Shown piece after piece: positions 60,250 through 64,000 of a stretch of 64,000 nucleotides of DNA (its first letter is position 1; every line of letters starts with the position of its first letter). Origin of the DNA: JAICSD01 sp963836665 (GTDB taxonomy: Bacteria > Acidobacteriota > Vicinamibacteria > Vicinamibacterales > 2-12-FULL-66-21); contig CAWIKL010000004.1 in assembly GCA_963836665.1 (NCBI GenBank), forward strand, positions 186,001 to 250,000, written 5' to 3'. The position numbers and the translations under genes are program-made. The notes beneath the pieces were generated by a model, which was not told the DNA's origin, searched no databases, and saw only the letters and a program-made list of their open reading frames with translations.

Positions 60250-61522
60250 GCATCTTCACGGCGACCTGCGCGCCATCGTCGCTGCTGCGCTTCGTGCCTG
60301 CGATCCCGCGGCGCTCGTCGCGCGTGCGATCGCCGCGCATCCCGTTCCGCCCCGTGTCCTGTTAAGTGTCGTCGCTGCCGGCAAAGCCGCCGCGCCGATG
60401 GCTGACGCTTTGGCGGGGGAGTACGGAGGGCGCATCCGCGAGCGGTTCGTGGCCTACGGATCGCACCCGCTGCCCGACGCGGCCAGCGTCGATTCCGCGC
60501 AGCGCGCACTGGCTCTTGCGCGCGATGCCAAGGCGCGCGGCGATCTCCTCGTCGTGCTGTTGTCGGGCGGCGCCTCGGCGATGCTCGCCGCGCCGGCCGA
60601 GGGGCTCACGCTCGACGACAAGGTCACCCTGACCCGGTACCTGCTCAGGAGCGGCCTGCCGATCGCCGCCATGAACGCGATCCGCAAGCACGTGTCGGCC
60701 ATCAAGGGCGGGCGCCTCGCCGCGGCGGCCGGTTGGTCCGTCACCTACGCGATCTCCGACGTTCACGCGCCGGTCGAGGACGATCCCGCCGTCATCGGAT
60801 CCGGTCCGACAGTGGCGGATCCGTCGACCTACGCCGACGCGCTTGCCGCCATCGGTCAGCCCGGGTCTGACATCACCTTCCACGCTGGCTTTGCCGATGC
60901 CGGTTTCGACCATGTGTTGCAGCATCTGCAGCGCGGGATACGGGGGGAGATCGCAGAAACGCCTAAGCCCGGCGATCCGCGCCTGGCGCACGCGTCGTTC
61001 GTGCTGGCCGGTTCGCGGCGCGACGCCATGGACGGCGCCGCCGTCGAGGCGCAGCAGCTCGGATACATCGTGCAGCGCATTCACCCCCCGACACTGGGCG
61101 ACGCGGCCGTGGCCGGACGGGCCTTCGTCGAGGCGGCGCAGGCGATCGTCGCTCGCGTCGGCCGGCCGGCCTGCATCATCGGCAGCGGCGAGACGACGGT
61201 GACGCTGGAAGGGAAGACTGGTATCGGCGGGAGAAACCAGGAGCTCGCGCTCGCCGCGGCGCTGGCCATGGCGCGTAGCGGCAACGTCGCACTCGCGAGC
61301 GTCGGCACCGATGGTATCGACGGTCCGACCACCGCCGCCGGGGCGATCGCCGACGCGACGACGATCGCACGCGCCCAGGCGCGGGGACTGGATGCGAGCG
61401 CGGCGCTGGCGCGCCACGACTCGCATCCGCTATTCCAGGCACTGGGCGATCTCGTCGTCACCGGACCGACCGGCACGAACGTCGGTGACCTGCAGGTGTT
61501 TATCGCAGGATCGTCGCGGTGA
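60242..61522 (+). CDS. MOFRL-type glycerate 2-kinase; start codon unclear
   Basis: The first ATG in frame (60398) would cut off a conserved N-terminal block: upstream codons from 60242 read LHGDLRAIVAAALRACDPAA, then RVLLSVVAAGKAAAPMADAL, which holds the GKAA-x-M motif of this kinase. No ATG, GTG or TTG lies in frame between the stop at 60197 and 60398; ATC 60242 or CTG 60266 could serve. Later parts are normal: LLSGGASAMLAAP, AISDVHAPVEDDPAVIGSGP (split), GGRNQELALAAAL and VGTDGIDGPTTAAGA. It phosphorylates glycerate. Start is taken as 60242 with doubt. The 3' end overlaps the convergent gene by 23 bp. Confidence 0.85.
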   Translation: MTEHLHGDLRAIVAAALRACDPAALVARAIAAHPVPPRVLLSVVAAGKAAAPMADALAGEYGGRIRERFVAYGSHPLPDAASVDSAQRALALARDAKARGDLLVVLLSGGASAMLAAPAEGLTLDDKVTLTRYLLRSGLPIAAMNAIRKHVSAIKGGRLAAAAGWSVTYAISDVHAPVEDDPAVIGSGPTVADPSTYADALAAIGQPGSDITFHAGFADAGFDHVLQHLQRGIRGEIAETPKPGDPRLAHASFVLAGSRRDAMDGAAVEAQQLGYIVQRIHPPTLGDAAVAGRAFVEAAQAIVARVGRPACIIGSGETTVTLEGKTGIGGRNQELALAAALAMARSGNVALASVGTDGIDGPTTAAGAIADATTIARAQARGLDASAALARHDSHPLFQALGDLVVTGPTGTNVGDLQVFIAGSSR

Positions 61523-62075
61523 CTTCGACGGTGATCTTGCGATCCGACACCGGATCGGCCGCCTGCGACACGATCATCGGCTTGCCCGATTCCAGCACGA
61601 GGCTGAGGCGCTCATTCAATTGCGACATCCCTGGCTCGAGCTCTTCGGCACCGCCAGCGGATTTCGGCAGGTATTCCAGGCCGAACGCCACCAGCACTTT
61701 GTTCGGCTCCTTGGCGATGATCGTCGGCCGCGCGTCGACGTTGATGGTCACGTTTCGGTAGGTGACCGGACTCGGCGCGGCGGAGGGGCCGCCCATCTTC
61801 ACCGGCACGCTCGCGCTGCTGCGAATGCTGTTGCTCTGACGATCGGTCGTCAGCATCGTCACGACTTTCTTCGCCGGGGCGTTTGTCCCGGTTTGATCCG
61901 TAATCGAGACCTCAATCTTCACGTTGATCGGCAGTCCCGCCGGCTCAGGCGCGGGTTTCGACGCCGGCGCCTCGTTCTTGCTCGGCTCCTTCGCCGGCGG
62001 CTGCTTCGTCTGTTGCGCCGCTGCCGTCGCGGCGAGCGCGACAGCCACAATCATGAATACGACTCTCTTCAACAT
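61500..62075 (-). CDS. Secreted hypothetical protein of the sigma operon
   Basis: 191 residues. Signal peptide (LKRVVFMIVAVALAATAAA), a Lys/Pro/Ala linker (25-45) and a beta-rich domain (LPINVKIEVSITDQTG, YRNVTINVDARPTIIA, ITVEVTATIL). The last part (LNERLSLVLESGKPMIVSQA, DRKITVEV) resembles strand pairs of secretin-like domains, but the similarity is weak. It follows the anti-sigma-like gene by 11 bp and should be controlled with it. Confidence 0.7.
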   Translation of the reverse strand: MLKRVVFMIVAVALAATAAAQQTKQPPAKEPSKNEAPASKPAPEPAGLPINVKIEVSITDQTGTNAPAKKVVTMLTTDRQSNSIRSSASVPVKMGGPSAAPSPVTYRNVTINVDARPTIIAKEPNKVLVAFGLEYLPKSAGGAEELEPGMSQLNERLSLVLESGKPMIVSQAADPVSDRKITVEVTATILR

Positions 62076-62086
62076 AGACTCCTCGT

Positions 62087-62653
62087 CTACCGCCGATCCG
62101 GCGGCGTCAATGGCGCGATCTGCATTTCGGAAATCGGGGTCAACGAGCGCACGGCGATCTCTGCCGGCGCGATTCGGCTCTCGACAATCGGCATGACACT
62201 GATCGGTGTAATCGACGGCAGCGGCGCCATCGCCGCCGAAGCATCAGCGTCAGGGACGCTGGTTGCCTGCACGCCGCCGTGCGTGAGACGTCCGGGGGCG
62301 GGCACTGAGACGACCAGTCGAGCCGATGGCGCGCTCGACGAAATCGCCGGAACCGTCGGACGAGCGCGCAGCTCCGACGGCAGATGCCGGTCCATCGCGC
62401 GCGCGAAGACGGACGCCTGCGGCGGCACCGGCTCGCCGCGCCGCACGACGATCACGGCAAGCACGACGACCGCCACTGCGGCCATCGAACCCAGAACCCA
62501 GCCGGCAGCCGGCAGCCGGAAGCCGGAAGCCGCCAGCCGAAAGCCGGAAGCCGGCAGCCGTCCGATCACCCGTCCCCTCAGGTCCGCAGGTGGCTCGACG
62601 GCGAGCATCTCGCGCACCGCGTCGTCGATCGCCCGGTCGAAGTCAGCGGACAT
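62087..62653 (-). CDS. Anti-sigma-like membrane protein with repeat-derived insert
   Basis: 188 residues. N-terminal SADFDRAIDDAVREMLAVEP is like the sigma-binding helix of anti-sigma factors; no zinc cysteines. A run ASGFRLAASGFRLPAAG lies before the TM helix (WVLGSMAAVAVVVLAVIVV). The run is encoded by heptamer repeats (62501-62560) and appears to be an invasion of intergenic-type repeat into coding DNA. The periplasmic C-terminal half is rich in Pro, Ser, Ala. The start overlaps the sigma gene by 11 bp. Confidence 0.78.
   Translation of the reverse strand: MSADFDRAIDDAVREMLAVEPPADLRGRVIGRLPASGFRLAASGFRLPAAGWVLGSMAAVAVVVLAVIVVRRGEPVPPQASVFARAMDRHLPSELRARPTVPAISSSAPSARLVVSVPAPGRLTHGGVQATSVPDADASAAMAPLPSITPISVMPIVESRIAPAEIAVRSLTPISEMQIAPLTPPDRR
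62501..62560 (-). repeat. Heptamer tandem repeat inside a coding sequence (gccggaa type)
   Basis: Eight consecutive 7-bp units: gccggca, gccggca, gccggaa, gccggaa, gccgcca, gccgaaa, gccggaa, gccggca, plus gccg. Three units make 21 bp, so the encoded peptide repeats every seven residues. This is the only such block seen within a coding region of a non-repeat gene. Confidence 0.85.
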
Positions 62654-63277
62654 CGTCGTACCCCATCGCCGCCATTTTTCGCTTCAACACCTTGCGCGCC
62701 TCAGAGACGCGCCATTTCAACGTTCCCAAGGGAATACCCAGCATTTGACTGATTTCTTCGTAACTGTGATCTCCCGAGCCAGCGAGCACCAGCGCGTCGC
62801 GCAGCTTCTTTGGCAGCCCCGCGATGAGCGGCCTCAGCCGACGCTGCAGGTCCGACGTCATGACGACGTCCTCCTGCGTCTGTCTACCTGTCGCCAGCCG
62901 CTCCATCGGATCCCACTCCTCCCCCCTTCGCCACGCGATGGCGTCACCAGGCGCTGCATCCACCGTGTCAGGCTCTTGCGTCGATCCAGTGCCTTCCGCC
63001 ACGCGATCGAGAGGAGCCACGTCTTGAACGACGCCTCACCGCGAAACCCCGACAGCTTCTGGAACGCGGTGATGAAGGCGTCCTGCGCCACCTCGTCCGC
63101 CTCGGCGGGGGACCTGACGGCCGCCAATGCGGCTCGGAACACCGCTCGCCGATGCCGCTCGACCAGTTCGCCGAAGGCCTCCACGTCGCCGGCCTGGGCC
63201 CGGCGAACGAGCGCCAGATCGTCGCAATTGACGGCCTCCGGGGCGGTCACACGGTGTCTAGAGGGACGAGCCGGCAT
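62643..63277 (-). CDS. ECF-family sigma factor, frameshifted between regions 2 and 4
   Basis: The start in frame is ATG 63277 (or GTG 63250). Region 2 is complete in the first frame: CDDLALVRRAQAGDVEAFGE, DEVAQDAFITAFQKL, FKTWLLSIAWRKALDRRKSL. Region 4 is in a second frame ending at 62643: RGEEWDPMERLATGRQTQED, LIAGLPKKLRDALVLAGSGD, YEEISQMLGIPLGTLKWRVS. The join falls in a run of six C (62921-62926); one more base would restore a single frame of about 210 residues. This is typical of a homopolymer sequencing error, though a real mutation cannot be excluded. Divergent from rnr with a 28-bp gap. Confidence 0.82.
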
Positions 63278-63305
63278 TCCGGTTGGGAAAAGTAGAATGA
63301 ACCCA

Positions 63306-64000
63306 ATGCTTAACGGTGAACAGCTGCTGACCCTGCTCCGCGAAAAGGTCGAGCACCCGGCGACTCCCCGCGAACTGCTCCAGCGGCTCAAGATACCGCG
63401 CGACGAGCGGGCGACGGTGACCCGGCTGCTCAAAGAGCTCGTCCAGGCCGGCCACCTCGTTCAGACGCGTGGCAACCGGTTCGGCCTGCCCGACCGGATG
63501 AATCTCGTGGTCGGAAAGGTTCAGACCCATCCGCGGGGCTTCGGCTTCGTCGTCCCCGACCGCCCGATCGAAGGGGTGACCGGCGACATCTACATCGCCG
63601 GGGCCAACCTCAATCAGGCGATGCACGGCGACAAGGTCGTCGCCCGTCTCGAACGGACCAGCGGCGAGCGCGCCGAAGGGCGCATCGTCCGCGTCCTCGA
63701 GCGGGGCTCCTCCAGCGTCGTTGGCCGGTTCGAGGTCGACGAATCGGGAATGGGCTTTCTCGTTCCGTTCGACCGGCGGCTGATCGTCGACGTGCTGATC
63801 CCCGGCGATCAACGCGGCGACGCCAAGCCTGGTGACATGGTCGTGGTCGAGATCACGCGGTGGCCGACTCCCACCCGCAGCCCGCTCGGCCGCGTCCTCG
63901 ACGTGCTGGGCGGCATCGAGGAGCCCGGCGTCGATACCGAGATCATCATCCGCAAGTACGGGATCAACGACGTGCACGGCGAGGAGGCGATCGAGGAAGC
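63306..64000 (+). CDS. rnr: Ribonuclease R, N-terminal part (runs off window)
   Basis: 231 codons from ATG 63306 to the edge. An N-terminal winged helix (LLREKVEHPATPRELLQRLK; TVTRLLKELVQAG) is followed by RNB-type OB/cold-shock folds (VGKVQTHPRGFGFVVPD, GDIYIAGANLNQAMHGDKVV, VVGRFEVDESGMGFLVPF). The catalytic RNB domain lies outside the window. RNase R degrades structured RNA from the 3' end. Confidence 0.93.
   Translation, partial: MLNGEQLLTLLREKVEHPATPRELLQRLKIPRDERATVTRLLKELVQAGHLVQTRGNRFGLPDRMNLVVGKVQTHPRGFGFVVPDRPIEGVTGDIYIAGANLNQAMHGDKVVARLERTSGERAEGRIVRVLERGSSSVVGRFEVDESGMGFLVPFDRRLIVDVLIPGDQRGDAKPGDMVVVEITRWPTPTRSPLGRVLDVLGGIEEPGVDTEIIIRKYGINDVHGEEAIEE

Overview
The window (64 kb, very GC-rich, dense, short overlaps of the ATGA/GTGA/TAATG type) looks like chromosomal DNA of an Acidobacteriota species, most likely of the class Vicinamibacteria. 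This is an inference from gene content and style, not from a marker gene: an acidobacterial-type orphan MacB-like permease (25056-27596), a winged-helix/TPR regulator, DUF4097, DUF4159 and DUF2339 proteins, Gly/Asn-rich secreted proteins and three sigma/anti-sigma pairs. I saw no rRNA, tRNA, CRISPR array, phage or transposase.

Layout. 1-6.8 kb: a TldD/PmbA protease fragment, a sugar-dehydrogenase-like protein, a glycosyltransferase/methyltransferase fusion, pdxH, BON and VanZ proteins and an isolated PilT-like ATPase. 6.9-9.3 kb: a PA2779-like membrane protein coupled to a C39 peptidase that carries TPR, POTRA-like and beta-barrel regions. 9.4-13.7 kb (minus strand): a tightly overlapping operon of FTR1 iron permease, cupredoxin-like protein, HD-GYP sensor and outer-membrane protein. 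13.8-19.4 kb: DUF2339 membrane protein and an LplT-PlsC-acyl-ACP synthetase fusion. 19.5-24.8 kb: a winged-helix TPR regulator and a three-gene signalling operon (receiver-phosphatase, LytS-like kinase, LytTR regulator). 25-38.3 kb: orphan permease, ECF sigma/anti-sigma/DUF4097 operon, peptidoglycan enzymes (M23, L,D-transpeptidase), the tesA-ybbA-ybbP-type cluster, a DksA-like protein and folK. 38.5-45.3 kb (minus): Spy-like protein, TolC, MacA, MacB ATPase (frameshifted) and MacB permease. 45.5-50.3 kb: ispH, sigma/anti-sigma, DUF4159, SpoIID. 50.3-56.8 kb: two NtrC-type regulators around a multidomain kinase, then an HD-GYP receiver protein, with sigma-54-type sites between them. 56.9-64 kb: gatB, ftsE-ftsX, a MOFRL glycerate kinase, a third sigma operon (sigma gene frameshifted) and the start of rnr.

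A striking theme is non-coding architecture. At least nine places hold degenerate tandem repeats with units of 7, 8 or 9 bp. Most of them begin or end exactly at a stop or start codon, three form long inverted pairs, and one has run into a coding sequence. A separate 40-70 bp structured repeat with two hairpins occurs twice in opposite orientation (3230-3300 and 5162-5227).

The strongest leads are the FTR1/cupredoxin/HD-GYP/outer-membrane operon, the peptidase-beta-barrel chimera, the stop-codon-hugging repeats and the sigma-54 signalling block. Two apparent frameshifts (MacB ATPase, ECF sigma) need confirmation from reads before they are read as biology.
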